NCBI RefSeq assembly: GCF_014698115.1
Contig: NZ_JACJSJ010000087.1
Location: forward strand, 1 to 35,219
Reading direction: 5' to 3'
Source: Nostoc sp. FACHB-973
GTDB taxonomy: Bacteria; Cyanobacteriota; Cyanobacteriia; Cyanobacteriales; Nostocaceae
Length of the DNA stretch: 35,219 nucleotides
Under the pieces are notes generated by a model. That model made no database searches. It saw nothing but the letters and a program-made list of their open reading frames with translations, and was not told the DNA's origin. Below are positions 8,788-15,894 of the stretch, one piece after another (the first letter of the stretch is position 1; every line of letters starts with the position of its first letter). The position numbers and the translations under genes were made by a program.

Positions 8788-8813
8788 CAAATTTTGAGTA
8801 ATAGCCGACATCC
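8788..8813. repeat. Short dispersed repeat, copy 2
   Basis: Near-identical to 3735-3761. It ends at the stop codon of the gene at 8813-9238, so it forms that gene's immediate 3' flank. Confidence 0.5.
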
Positions 8814-9238
8814 TAACTTGTTGCTGCTGCTTTTTTTCCATTCTTGCCCTCTACACTGGCAACAAACTCAGGTTGCTCAACAGTGGAAGTTGGCGATTCG
8901 CCTCGCAGTCCCTTACGACGCTTGTTCTTAGGAACTCCTCCCGCCATACCGTACTCTACACTGCTTTTGCCATATCGAGTCCCAACTGCCATCAGCATGT
9001 GTTCTGTCATATCTCCCAACTCGTCTTCTGTTTCCAGCATTTCACGGTACAATTTATCCAAGCTGGACAAGGCACTGTTGTAGGCCTTTTCTCTAGTTTG
9101 CATCTTCTCGATCAAAGTTGAGAAGGCAGGTAACGTGAGTCCATTGCCTAAATCTAAATTTGGAGCAATTGAGTTTATGCCAGCTGCACGACGCACTGCT
9201 TTTTCTAAGACTACGGAAGTTCTTTTTCTACGAGCCAT
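8813..9238 (-). CDS. Small conserved cyanobacterial protein, paralogue of 672-1040
   Basis: This 141-residue basic, helix-rich protein is homologous along its length to the protein at 672-1040. Shared landmarks are the arginine/lysine-rich start, a KAVRRAAGI motif, PNLDLGNGL near residue 30, a long central helix ending in TEHMLMAVGTRYGKSS, the EYGMAGGV motif, and a basic tail. It has an extra, less ordered C-terminal extension. No catalytic motif or membrane segment is visible and the function is unknown. A weak ribosome site AAGGTG precedes the ATG at 9238. Upstream, to the right, lies a three-unit 62-bp tandem array, parallel to the 20-bp array upstream of the other paralogue. Confidence 0.8.
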   Translation of the reverse strand: MARRKRTSVVLEKAVRRAAGINSIAPNLDLGNGLTLPAFSTLIEKMQTREKAYNSALSSLDKLYREMLETEDELGDMTEHMLMAVGTRYGKSSVEYGMAGGVPKNKRRKGLRGESPTSTVEQPEFVASVEGKNGKKAAATS

Positions 9239-9725
9239 AATCTACACCTTGCAATTAAGTACGATTAATATTCTTTACCTTAAAAAATTTCCGTATAGAT
9301 CAGCCTGAGAGAATTCCGGCAAATCTGCAATAGCTTTTGCTACAAGCGCAATATTTGTCATAAATGCGCGAACTACTGAAATTAGAAAGCAAACTGGGGT
9401 TTGAGAAAGTAAAGGTTGATTTTACTTGCTAAAAACACCAAAAGGAGTAAACAAACTGGGGTTTGAGAAAGTAAAGGTTAATTTTACTTGCTAAAAACAC
9501 CAAAAGGAGTAAGCAAACTGGGGTTTGAGAAAGTAAAGGTTAATTTTACTTGCTAAAAACACCAAAAGGAGTAAGTCAAAAGGCATTTTGAGAAAGTCAA
9601 ATGCCATTTTGCTAACTAAATTCGACTTTATCTATATTCTTGCGCTGTAATGACCATAATTAATGTGATGTTGTTATGCTGGTAGAAGCGTTTGCTTTTT
9701 CAGCAAAAAGAGTACGATTGTCAGA
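9239..9725. other. Intergenic region with tandem array, left of IscB element
   Basis: No gene is seen. It holds the presumed promoter of the minus-strand gene at 9238, the 62-bp tandem array, and from about 9614 an AT-rich stretch up to the left end of the IscB element. If the element end is at about 9726, the bases just before it would supply the natural guide of the IscB omega-RNA. Confidence 0.5.
9391..9576. repeat. Three-unit 62-bp tandem repeat
   Basis: Three nearly identical 62-bp units start at 9391, 9453 and 9515, each beginning AAACTGGGGTTTGAGAAAG and ending AAAAGGAGTAA(A/G)C. A degenerate fourth partial unit follows to about 9613 and carries diverged inverted arms (AAAAGGCATTTTG and CAAATGCCATTTT). 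It lies 152 bp upstream of the minus-strand gene at 8813-9238. No unique spacers are present, so it is not CRISPR. Confidence 0.95.
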
Positions 9726-9954
9726 AACCCCCCGCCTAAAGGCGGGGGCTTGAAAAAGTCCTAATCTGACCAGACTAAGTACTTTAAGTACTACGTTTAA
9801 GGCAAGCGTTAAAGACCTACCAAGGGATGCGTAGCTAGTCCCTTGCTCTAGAAATTGAGGATTAAACAGGCTTAAAAGGGTTAAACCAGTGTTCTCAATA
9901 TAGTACCGACCTTAAACATTGTCGAAGCTAACTTTACCCGCAAGGAGGGACTAT
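9726..9954 (+). ncRNA. Putative IscB omega-RNA
   Basis: IscB nucleases use an RNA encoded directly upstream of their gene, with the guide at its 5' end just outside the transposon. Here 229 non-coding bases separate the left-end hairpin (9729-9748) from the iscB ATG. They contain further short complementary segments, for example AAGTACTTTAAGTACT near 9777-9792 and AAGGGATGCGTAGCTAGTCCCTTG near 9821-9844. The natural guide would be the roughly 16-20 bases left of about 9726. The boundaries are inferred, not seen. Confidence 0.6.
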
Positions 9955-11238
9955 ATGTCCAAAATATTCGTTTTAGACGCAGATAAAAGACCACTTGATC
10001 GAATCTATCCAGCACAAGCAAGACAATTACTAAGAAACGGAAAAGCAGCAGTTTTTAGAAGATTTCCGTTTACAATCATCCTGAAAGAATCACGCCCAGA
10101 TTCATCAGTAACGCCATTGAGACTAAAGCTTGACCCCGGTGCGAAATTGACAGGGATTGCATTAGTCAATGATGGTACAGGGGAAGTTGTATTTGCTGCT
10201 GAGTTGAAGCATAGAGGTTTTGCAATCAGAGAGTCATTGACTTCGAGAAGACAACTTCGCAGAAGTAGAAGAAATCGTCAAACTAGATATCGCAAACCAA
10301 GGTTTTTAAATAGAACCCGTCCAGAAGGATGGTTAGCACCGAGCTTACAAAGTCGTGTTGATAATATCAAAACTTGGGTTGAAAGATTACGCAAACTTGC
10401 ACAAATTGCAGCTATCAGTCAGGAATTAGTACGCTTTGATATGCAGTTGATGCGGAATCCAGAAATTCGAGGAAAAGAATATCAACAAGGTACTTTGGCT
10501 GGCTATGAAACCAGAGAATATCTATTAGAAAAATGGGGGAGACAATGCGCTTACTGTGGTGTCAAAGATGTGCCACTACAGATAGAACACATTCACCCTA
10601 GAGCCAAAGGAGGTAGTAACTCAATTACAAATCTTACTCTAAGTTGCGAAAAGTGCAATACAAAAAAAGGGACTAAGGATATTAAAGAGTTTCTAAAACA
10701 AGACCCTAATAAGTTGCAGAAAATCCTGGCTCAAGCTAAGAAGCCATTGGCTGATGCCGCAGCAGTTAATACTACTAGATATGTATTGCTAGAAGTTTTA
10801 AAAGCAACGGGTTTAACTGTTGAATGTGGTTCAGGAGGTTTGACAAAGTTGAATCGCAATAATCAAAACCTAGAGAAAACTCATTGGTTAGATGCAGCTT
10901 GTGTTGGCGAATCAACACCAATTCTTAATATCAAAGGTATTAAACCATTGTTGATTACAGCTAATGGTCATGGTACTAGACAGATGGCTGGTACTGATAA
11001 ATTCGGTTTCCCTACTCGTCATCGTTCAAATAAACAGATTCATTATGGTTTTAGCACTGGAGATACTGTTAAAGCTGTGGTCACTAATGGTAAAAAAGTT
11101 GGCGAGTATTTAGGGCGTGTTTTGTGTCGTGCCACAGGTAGTTTTGATATTGCTACATCATCGGGAAGAGTATCAGGTATTAGCTATAAATATTGTTCAG
11201 CGATTCACAGAAAGGATGGCTATAGTTATGCTTTTTGA
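9955..11238 (+). CDS. iscB: IscB RNA-guided endonuclease
   Basis: The ATG at 9955 follows a strong ribosome site (AAGGAGG at 9942-9948), giving 427 residues; an upstream in-frame ATG at 9919 lies inside the leader RNA and is less likely. Domains in order: N-terminal PLMP-type domain (residues 5-45), RuvC-I with Asp60 in KLDPGAKLTGIAL, an arginine-rich bridge helix (98-120), RuvC-II with Glu157 in SQELVRFD, an HNH domain with two Cys pairs (198/201 and 231/234) and His212 in LQIEHIHPRAKGG, RuvC-III with His310 and Asp313 in THWLDAA, and a C-terminal region that would contact target-adjacent bases. All catalytic residues are present, so it looks active. IscB is the ancestor of Cas9 and cuts DNA under omega-RNA guidance, favouring retention of the transposon. 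Confidence 0.93.
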   Translation: MSKIFVLDADKRPLDRIYPAQARQLLRNGKAAVFRRFPFTIILKESRPDSSVTPLRLKLDPGAKLTGIALVNDGTGEVVFAAELKHRGFAIRESLTSRRQLRRSRRNRQTRYRKPRFLNRTRPEGWLAPSLQSRVDNIKTWVERLRKLAQIAAISQELVRFDMQLMRNPEIRGKEYQQGTLAGYETREYLLEKWGRQCAYCGVKDVPLQIEHIHPRAKGGSNSITNLTLSCEKCNTKKGTKDIKEFLKQDPNKLQKILAQAKKPLADAAAVNTTRYVLLEVLKATGLTVECGSGGLTKLNRNNQNLEKTHWLDAACVGESTPILNIKGIKPLLITANGHGTRQMAGTDKFGFPTRHRSNKQIHYGFSTGDTVKAVVTNGKKVGEYLGRVLCRATGSFDIATSSGRVSGISYKYCSAIHRKDGYSYAF

Positions 11239-11250
11239 AATTATTCTGAC

Positions 11251-11297
11251 GGCGATTAAAATCGCCTGCCCCTTACCCCCATGCATAAATGCAGGGG
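11251..11297. repeat. Right-end hairpins of the IscB element
   Basis: A perfect palindrome GGCGATTAAAATCGCC (11251-11266) is followed by a second hairpin at about 11277-11297, with CCCC, a T, GCAT, loop AA, ATGC, an A and GGGG, plus one bulged A. This is the expected subterminal hairpin of an IS200/IS605-like right end. It lies 12 bp after the iscB stop. Confidence 0.6.
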
Positions 11298-11347
11298 CTT
11301 CCACGGGGCGAGGACTTTGGTGAGTGTAGAAATATCTAATTTTATCT

Positions 11348-11451
11348 GTGTCAGCAAAGGACATCTTTCACAAAGCAGTTAAGCAAGCTCTACAAAAAGA
11401 GCAATGGTTTACGACCCAGTGAATGAGGTGATTGTGCAATGGATAAAATAG
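11348..11451 (+). pseudogene. xisH: xisH remnant with internal deletion
   Basis: The frame from the GTG at 11348 encodes the XisH N-terminus SAKDIFHKAVKQALQKEQW, then reaches a stop. Shifted by a frame, the last XisH residues YDPVNEVIVQWIK end at the TAG at 11449-11451. So roughly 100 central codons of xisH are deleted, joining its first ~20 and last ~13 codons. It sits just right of the IscB element. Confidence 0.75.
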
Positions 11452-11508
11452 CTAAGTATCGAGAGTATATTCAGACCTTACTCACTCGTTATGCCAGTTT
11501 GGAGCCGT
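11439..11508 (+). pseudogene. xisI: xisI 5' remnant
   Basis: The ATG at 11439 overlaps the xisH end exactly as in an intact xisHI pair. The frame encodes MDKIAKYREYIQTLLTRYAS, typical of the XisI N-terminal helix, and then runs into unrelated sequence in which another frame encodes DUF6653. The rest of xisI is missing. The breakpoint is near 11492. Confidence 0.7.
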
Positions 11509-11883
11509 GTTTGGTTGGGTTGGTGGTCACTCATTCCTGTTACCATCGCTGTTCTTTGGATGTGGTTGAACCCACGCATCTTTCCCAAGCCACAATCAAC
11601 CTACCATTGGATTTCCAAAGGTGTTCTTGGGGAACGAGTCTGGTTAAATCGCGATCAAATTCCTGTTCCCCAGCACCATCATCATGTCCCTAATATTCTC
11701 AGCGGTATCTCTGCCTTGGGTGGAATTTTACTCATTTGGGGCTTAATCGAACTCAACAGCTGGATTACTCTGTTGGGTTTTACCCTGGTTACACTAGGTA
11801 AGCTTTGGTTCATCGATCGCATGGTGTGGCTTTACAGCGACATGAAAGACGTAAATCAAGAGTATCAAAGCTGGCTGTATTAA
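11491..11883 (+). pseudogene. DUF6653 membrane protein, 5' truncated
   Basis: Up to 130 residues remain. The frame contains the characteristic W-S-R-V-W-L-G-W-W-S-L-I-P-V segment, WLNPRIFPKP, SKGVLGERVWLNR, and a C-terminal LGKLWFIDRMVWLYSDMK block, plus two or three hydrophobic helices. These match the DUF6653 family of small membrane proteins of unknown function. The family's N-terminal helix region is missing and the coding sequence begins exactly at the xisI breakpoint, so a deletion or recombination joined xisI to this gene. The ATG at 11491 belongs to the xisI side of the junction. It could still be translated as a shortened protein, but is most simply a pseudogene. Confidence 0.65.
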
Positions 11884-12046
11884 TGCGGGATAACAAACAA
11901 GTGCAGGAGATTGTCGAAAGGGCGCAACGCAGCTTACTATTACTGGGAATTTGATAATATTAACGAAAAGGGCGTAGGCGGGCTTATCGGAATCGCCTAC
12001 TATTTAACTTAGGCGATCGCAAAACCAGCAAAAACACAAAAACACT

Positions 12047-12625
12047 ATGGCAAAGCGTAAAAAAAGCAATCTCCAGTGGATTAAAGAAACGCTTGAACTA
12101 AAGCCTGACCATCGCTGGGAATCTCCATCAGGCTACAAAATATTTGTCGCCAATCGCGGGGCTGTTCGCTTCAATGTCCCCCAAGATTGGGTTTTTGAAC
12201 CACAAGAAAAATCTTTCAAGTTCGTCGATAAAAAACCGCCCAACGATGATTGCTGTCTGGAAGTATCTTTCAATCAGTTACCCCCCCGTGATTGGAGCGA
12301 GTTTCCGCTCAAATCTACCTTAAGGAAAGTCGTAGAAGACGACAGTCGCAACCCCATTGAAAAGGGAGAAATTGTTACCGTCAAGCGCCAAACCGCCAAA
12401 ATAGTCTGGACAGAGATTAAGTTTATTGACACTCAAGAAGAACCACGGGAAGCTTTTTCCCGGATTTGTATCGGTTTGGGGTCGAATGTTCAGTGCTTGA
12501 TTACATTCGATTATTGGGCAGATCAAGCAGAACAACTAATACCCGTTTGGGATGAAGCAATTCGTAGTCTCACACTAGGGTTATATATTCGTGACCCCAT
12601 GACTGGTCTAGCTTTCCCAGACTGA
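12047..12625 (+). CDS. Conserved hypothetical protein
   Basis: This soluble protein of 192 residues has a basic start (MAKRKKS), then an alpha/beta body with FNVPQDWVFEPQ, CCLEVSFNQLPP, and a C-terminal helix AEQLIPVWDEAIRSLTLG followed by IRDPMTGLAFPD. The pattern of a beta-sheet with a final helix carrying W-D-E is reminiscent of the PsbP/DcrB-like fold used by many small cyanobacterial proteins, but I do not recognise a named family with certainty. No signal peptide. It is followed after 16 bp by the gene at 12642, so the two may be co-transcribed. Confidence 0.65.
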   Translation: MAKRKKSNLQWIKETLELKPDHRWESPSGYKIFVANRGAVRFNVPQDWVFEPQEKSFKFVDKKPPNDDCCLEVSFNQLPPRDWSEFPLKSTLRKVVEDDSRNPIEKGEIVTVKRQTAKIVWTEIKFIDTQEEPREAFSRICIGLGSNVQCLITFDYWADQAEQLIPVWDEAIRSLTLGLYIRDPMTGLAFPD

Positions 12626-12641
12626 GCCATAAGAATTAATC

Positions 12642-13034
12642 GTGAGAAGGGTAGTATTAATAATACTCCTGCTTTCAATATCGGGAATGAATCTAAATCC
12701 ACTCACACAGCTAATTTTAGAACGAGGTTTTGACCGATTTCAATCAGGATTAAGATCGCGTTTCGCTGCTTATCGGCTGAAATATACACTGACCTACTGT
12801 GAACCCAGTGATAATTCAGCTATGCGTCTTGACTTTGAGAGTTCATTACATCTTGGTAGAGTAACAGTTTCGGAGTCAGGAGCTTGTGAGATGGATATTT
12901 TAGAAATATCTACTGGTAACAATGTCTTTTATGAAAGTCACCAGTTCAATAACGAAAAAGAATTTTATCGAACCTATCCAAGACTGGTAATTTTTATGCG
13001 TGATATGTTGCGACTTAAGTCAGACGATATTTAG
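12642..13034 (+). CDS. Hypothetical protein with N-terminal hydrophobic segment
   Basis: The frame starts at a GTG at 12642, only 16 bp after the previous stop, and encodes 130 residues. The first 18 residues (RRVVLIILLLSISGMN) form a membrane or signal-like segment, and the remainder is a soluble domain with several aromatic residues and a charged C-terminus (RDMLRLKSDDI). I do not recognise the family. It is probably an inner-membrane anchored or exported small protein. The close spacing suggests a two-gene operon with 12047-12625. Confidence 0.5.
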   Translation: MRRVVLIILLLSISGMNLNPLTQLILERGFDRFQSGLRSRFAAYRLKYTLTYCEPSDNSAMRLDFESSLHLGRVTVSESGACEMDILEISTGNNVFYESHQFNNEKEFYRTYPRLVIFMRDMLRLKSDDI

Positions 13035-13214
13035 TTAAAAACCATTATAAATAAGTGCTAGCATTTTCGTTTTTCTTAGTGCAGCAATCCTATTTGATTT
13101 GCTCTCCACAGACAGACTCAGATCCCCAGGGGAAACGCATCTAATTTGTTTTGACAAAATGTAACTTACTTGAAGTTGACAGCGACAACATCTACATTCT
13201 TTGTGAGAGGAGCT

Positions 13215-14798
13215 ATGCTAACAACAACTCGACAGCAACGGTTTGATGCAATTGTGATTGGCTCTGGAATTGGTGGGTTGACAGTTGCCGCGCTCCTATC
13301 TAAGCTTGATCGCAAAAGCGTTTTAGTGTTAGAACAGCATTTCACCCCTGGGGGATTCACCCATACCTTTGAGCGCAAGGGAAAATTTCTTTGGGATGTG
13401 GGGCTGCACTATGTTGGAAATATGGGAGATGGAGGCACTGGCAAAGCTGTGTTTGACTATCTCACCAATGGCAATTTGAATTGGCACAAGATGCCCGATC
13501 CGTTTGAAAAATTTGTCTACCCAAACTTCACCTTTGAGGTTTATTCTGACCCCAATCGCTTTCAGTCCGATCTAATCCAGCGCTTTCCTCGTGAGCAGAC
13601 AGCCATTCGGCAGTACTTTAAGGATGTCCAGAAAGCGGCTTTTTGGTTTGGGGCGCATTCAATGTTGGAGCTATTTCCGGTATTGCTGCATCCTCTACTC
13701 AGGCGGTTTGTTCGTCATTTTGGGGCCATTGCTAGACAAACCACCCAGCATTATTTGAACAGACATTTTCAAGATGCCCAACTCAAAGCATTACTGGCTT
13801 CACAGTGGGGAAATTATGGCTTACCGCCATCCCAAAGTTGCTTTGGCATTCATGGTGCGATTGTTACCCATTATTTTAAGGGCGGCTGGTATCCTGTGGG
13901 TGGGGCAAAGGCGATCGCGCAAGCCATTATTCCCGTGATTGAACAGGGGGGTGGTGTCGTCATCACCCAACGCCGAGTCACAGAAATCTTGTTGGAATCC
14001 GGGGTGGCAGTGGGAGTGAAAGCCCAAGATACAGCACATGCCAAGGCAGACTTGGAAACGTACTTTGCACCCATTGTGGTGTCTGATGCCGGAGCCTTCA
14101 ATACTTATGTGAAGCTGATTCCACCCAACTACGCGCTGGCAGAGCGCCAGAAAATTCAAGCGTTTCCAAAAAGTAACAGTATGGTGACGGTATATTTAGG
14201 GTTAAAAGAGAGTCCACAGCAACTAGGGTTTCAGGGTGAGAACCATTGGATTTACACGACCTATAACCACGATGCAATTACCCAAGATCCACCCATCTCT
14301 GCTGATAATTTACCTAAATTCTGCTATCTCTCATTTCCATCGCTGAAAGATCCATTAGCTGAGGGGCATACGGCAGAAATCATTGCCTACGTTGACTATG
14401 ATTTCTTTTCGCAGTGGCAAGAACAATCCTGGCGACGGCGAGGCACGGATTACACTGAACTGAAAGCCCAAATTACCCAATCCCTGATTCAGTTAGTAGA
14501 GCGCCACTATCCTGGCTTTCAGGATTTGATTGAGTATGCCGAACTCTCGACTCCACTGACGGTGGAACACTTTGATGCTAGCGATCGCGGTGCTATCTTC
14601 GGCATTCCCTGTATTCCTGAACGCCTGGATCAATCCTGGATCGGGGCTAGAACACCAATTAAAAATCTATACCTGACCGGAGTCGATACACTTTCACTCG
14701 GCATTATGGGAGCGATGATGGGTGGAGTGAAAACAGCAGGTATTTTAAATGGAGCATTTGGCTTTTTTAAGATTATGACAACCATCATGAGAAAGTGA
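13215..14798 (+). CDS. FAD-dependent oxidoreductase, CrtISO/RetSat-like
   Basis: The ATG at 13215 has a good ribosome site (GAGAGGAG at 13205-13212), giving 527 residues; the frame is open from a TTG at 13170 but that is less likely. The N-terminal dinucleotide-binding motif GSGIGGLTVAALLSK (residues 16-30) and the C-terminal NLYLTGVDTLSLGIMGAMMGG motif are typical of the phytoene desaturase/carotene isomerase superfamily, closest to all-trans-retinol 13,14-reductase and CrtISO-like proteins. The central KGGWYPVGGAKAIAQAI segment supports this. The substrate could be a carotenoid, apocarotenoid or other isoprenoid and cannot be set from sequence. No carotenoid genes are adjacent. The sequence is intact. 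Confidence 0.82.
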   Translation: MLTTTRQQRFDAIVIGSGIGGLTVAALLSKLDRKSVLVLEQHFTPGGFTHTFERKGKFLWDVGLHYVGNMGDGGTGKAVFDYLTNGNLNWHKMPDPFEKFVYPNFTFEVYSDPNRFQSDLIQRFPREQTAIRQYFKDVQKAAFWFGAHSMLELFPVLLHPLLRRFVRHFGAIARQTTQHYLNRHFQDAQLKALLASQWGNYGLPPSQSCFGIHGAIVTHYFKGGWYPVGGAKAIAQAIIPVIEQGGGVVITQRRVTEILLESGVAVGVKAQDTAHAKADLETYFAPIVVSDAGAFNTYVKLIPPNYALAERQKIQAFPKSNSMVTVYLGLKESPQQLGFQGENHWIYTTYNHDAITQDPPISADNLPKFCYLSFPSLKDPLAEGHTAEIIAYVDYDFFSQWQEQSWRRRGTDYTELKAQITQSLIQLVERHYPGFQDLIEYAELSTPLTVEHFDASDRGAIFGIPCIPERLDQSWIGARTPIKNLYLTGVDTLSLGIMGAMMGGVKTAGILNGAFGFFKIMTTIMRK

Positions 14799-15147
14799 CA
14801 GAGAAAGCTTTACGAGTATATAAAATTGATAAACCCAGACGTGAGATATTACTTAACGCCTGAAACCTTAAGCAAATTGAAGAAGAATTCAGAATTCAGA
14901 ATTCAGGAGCGGAGCCGGAGACGCTCCGCCGACCGTCAGAATCAAGACGCTCGTGACGCTCGTTCGCCCTGGCTTTCATTTGACACGCACAAGCATTGCT
15001 TGTGCCCCTACCACAGATAGTTTTTCCTGTGCTAAATTTGAACTGGGATAGTCAAAAAGTTACAAAGCTATAGCTTAGGTTCTATATGCCTAACTGGTGC
15101 GCCAACCTTAGTATGAGCGTATACCGCCGAATACTTTAAACTATATC
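14799..15147. other. Non-coding repeat-rich gap
   Basis: No convincing gene is seen. It contains three heptamers AGAATTC in tandem (about 14884-14904), a GC-rich palindrome around 14907-14930 with GGAGCG and CGCTCC arms, and a palindrome at 14987-15005 with arms GCACAAGC and GCTTGTGC around ATT. The last 80 bases before the tRNAs show nothing recognisable. Confidence 0.6.
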
Positions 15148-15223
15148 GCTTGATTAGCTCAGTTGGCAGAGCGATCGACTCATAATCGATGCGTCACAGG
15201 TTCGAGTCCTGTATCAAACCCCA
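15148..15223 (+). tRNA. tRNA with CAT anticodon (Met or Ile2)
   Basis: A full cloverleaf can be drawn: acceptor GCTTGAT with ATCAAAC (one C-A mismatch at the second pair), D-arm GCTC/GAGC, anticodon stem ATCGA/TCGAT with loop CTCATAA, five-base variable loop, T-arm ACAGG/CCTGT with loop TTCGAGT, and an encoded CCA end. The anticodon CAT could be methionine or, after lysidine modification, isoleucine. It is transcribed rightward and followed one base later by a second CAT tRNA. Confidence 0.8.
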
Positions 15224-15224
15224 A

Positions 15225-15301
15225 AGGAAGTTAGCTCAATTGGTTAGAGCGATCGACTCATAATCGATGTGTTGTAGGTTCAATTCCTATACTTTCACCC
15301 A
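15225..15301 (+). tRNA. Second tRNA with CAT anticodon
   Basis: Starts one base after the encoded CCA of the previous tRNA. Acceptor AGGAAGT pairs with ACTTTCA with a mismatch at the outermost pair and one G-T pair, the D-arm is GCTC/GAGC, the anticodon arm is identical to the first tRNA (23 shared bases around CTCATAA), the T-arm GTAGG/CCTAT has loop TTCAATT, and CCA is encoded. The bodies differ elsewhere, so this is not a simple tandem duplicate. Confidence 0.7.
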
Positions 15302-15305
15302 ACCC

Positions 15306-15391
15306 TGTCCGGGTCAAAAGACATTACCCTTTTAAGGTAACCAATGTGGCACGGGAGAAATCCCAAAACGGTTCGATTCCGTCATTTTCCA
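15306..15391 (+). pseudogene. Degenerate tRNA-like sequence, TTT anticodon
   Basis: An anticodon arm TTACC/GGTAA with loop CTTTTAA (anticodon TTT, lysine) is followed by a long variable region with a GGGAGAAATCCC hairpin and a T-arm CGG-TTCGATT-CCG. The acceptor stem does not pair and a lysine tRNA should not have a long variable arm. It may be a relic, a chimera, or an atypical member of a tRNA array. Confidence 0.45.
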
Positions 15392-15894
15392 AACTCTGCG
15401 GTGCAAGTGTTCTGCTGTTGCTCATTACTCCCAAGGTAATGTTTGATAGCTACAGTCAAGGAGCCAGCGCAACTGTATATCTCCTTCACTTGAGTATGTC
15501 CCTTCGTTTTCCACAGTCGATTTCTCTACGGAGATTCTCGATTGCTAACCGAACGGCATATTTGAACGCAGTTATCTTTCTCCAGACTCGTGGGGAAAGT
15601 AACAGCAATCCTTAATCCAGTTCTGGAGAAACTTTTGCCCGCACCTCAACTGTAAACACTTGTATTAGCAGAGTAAAAAAATATTTTGTATTATAATACT
15701 ACAAGTAGCTAAAATAAATCCTTTAGCTTGCTGTCACCTGTGAAACTACGATTTAAATCACAGGTGGTATTTAGTTTCAAGCAAGGTTATAAATGTCTTG
15801 ATTATATCTTCTTAGCTGGTTGCGATGGCTACGCCCAATCCAGGCATCGCGCAACTTACCTAAGGTATCGCTCAAATTATCTATGCAAATTACT
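15392..15894. other. Gap downstream of the tRNA mini-array
   Basis: No protein gene is convincing. Several short stem-loops with T-loop or anticodon-loop-like features occur between about 15395 and 15615 (for example ATTAC-TCCCAAG-GTAAT at about 15425-15441), which may be further decayed tRNAs, but no full cloverleaf could be drawn. From about 15660 the sequence is AT-rich and probably holds the promoter of the SPFH-like gene. Confidence 0.4.

Larger units (their letters stand above)
9726..11303 (+). mobile_element. IscB-type (ISC, IS200/IS605-like) element lacking tnpA
   Basis: A strong left-end hairpin (stem CCCCCGCC, loop TAAA, stem GGCGGGGG at 9729-9748), a structured leader, an intact iscB gene and a right-end hairpin near 11268-11297 together define the element. 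No Y1 transposase (tnpA) is present, so it would have to be mobilised in trans. Exact ends are estimates because single-strand transposons of this group leave no target duplication or terminal inverted repeats. Confidence 0.7.

Noticed and set aside
9919..9954. Upstream ATG for iscB
   Set aside because: Lies within the presumed omega-RNA and has no ribosome site, while the ATG at 9955 has a strong one and begins the conserved N-terminus.
14826..15020. 64-codon open frame
   Set aside because: Made mostly of palindromic and AGAATTC repeat DNA, with no ribosome site and no recognisable protein features.
15346..15615. 89-codon open frame after the tRNAs
   Set aside because: Overlaps the tRNA-like relic and stem-loop sequence, and the translation resembles no protein.
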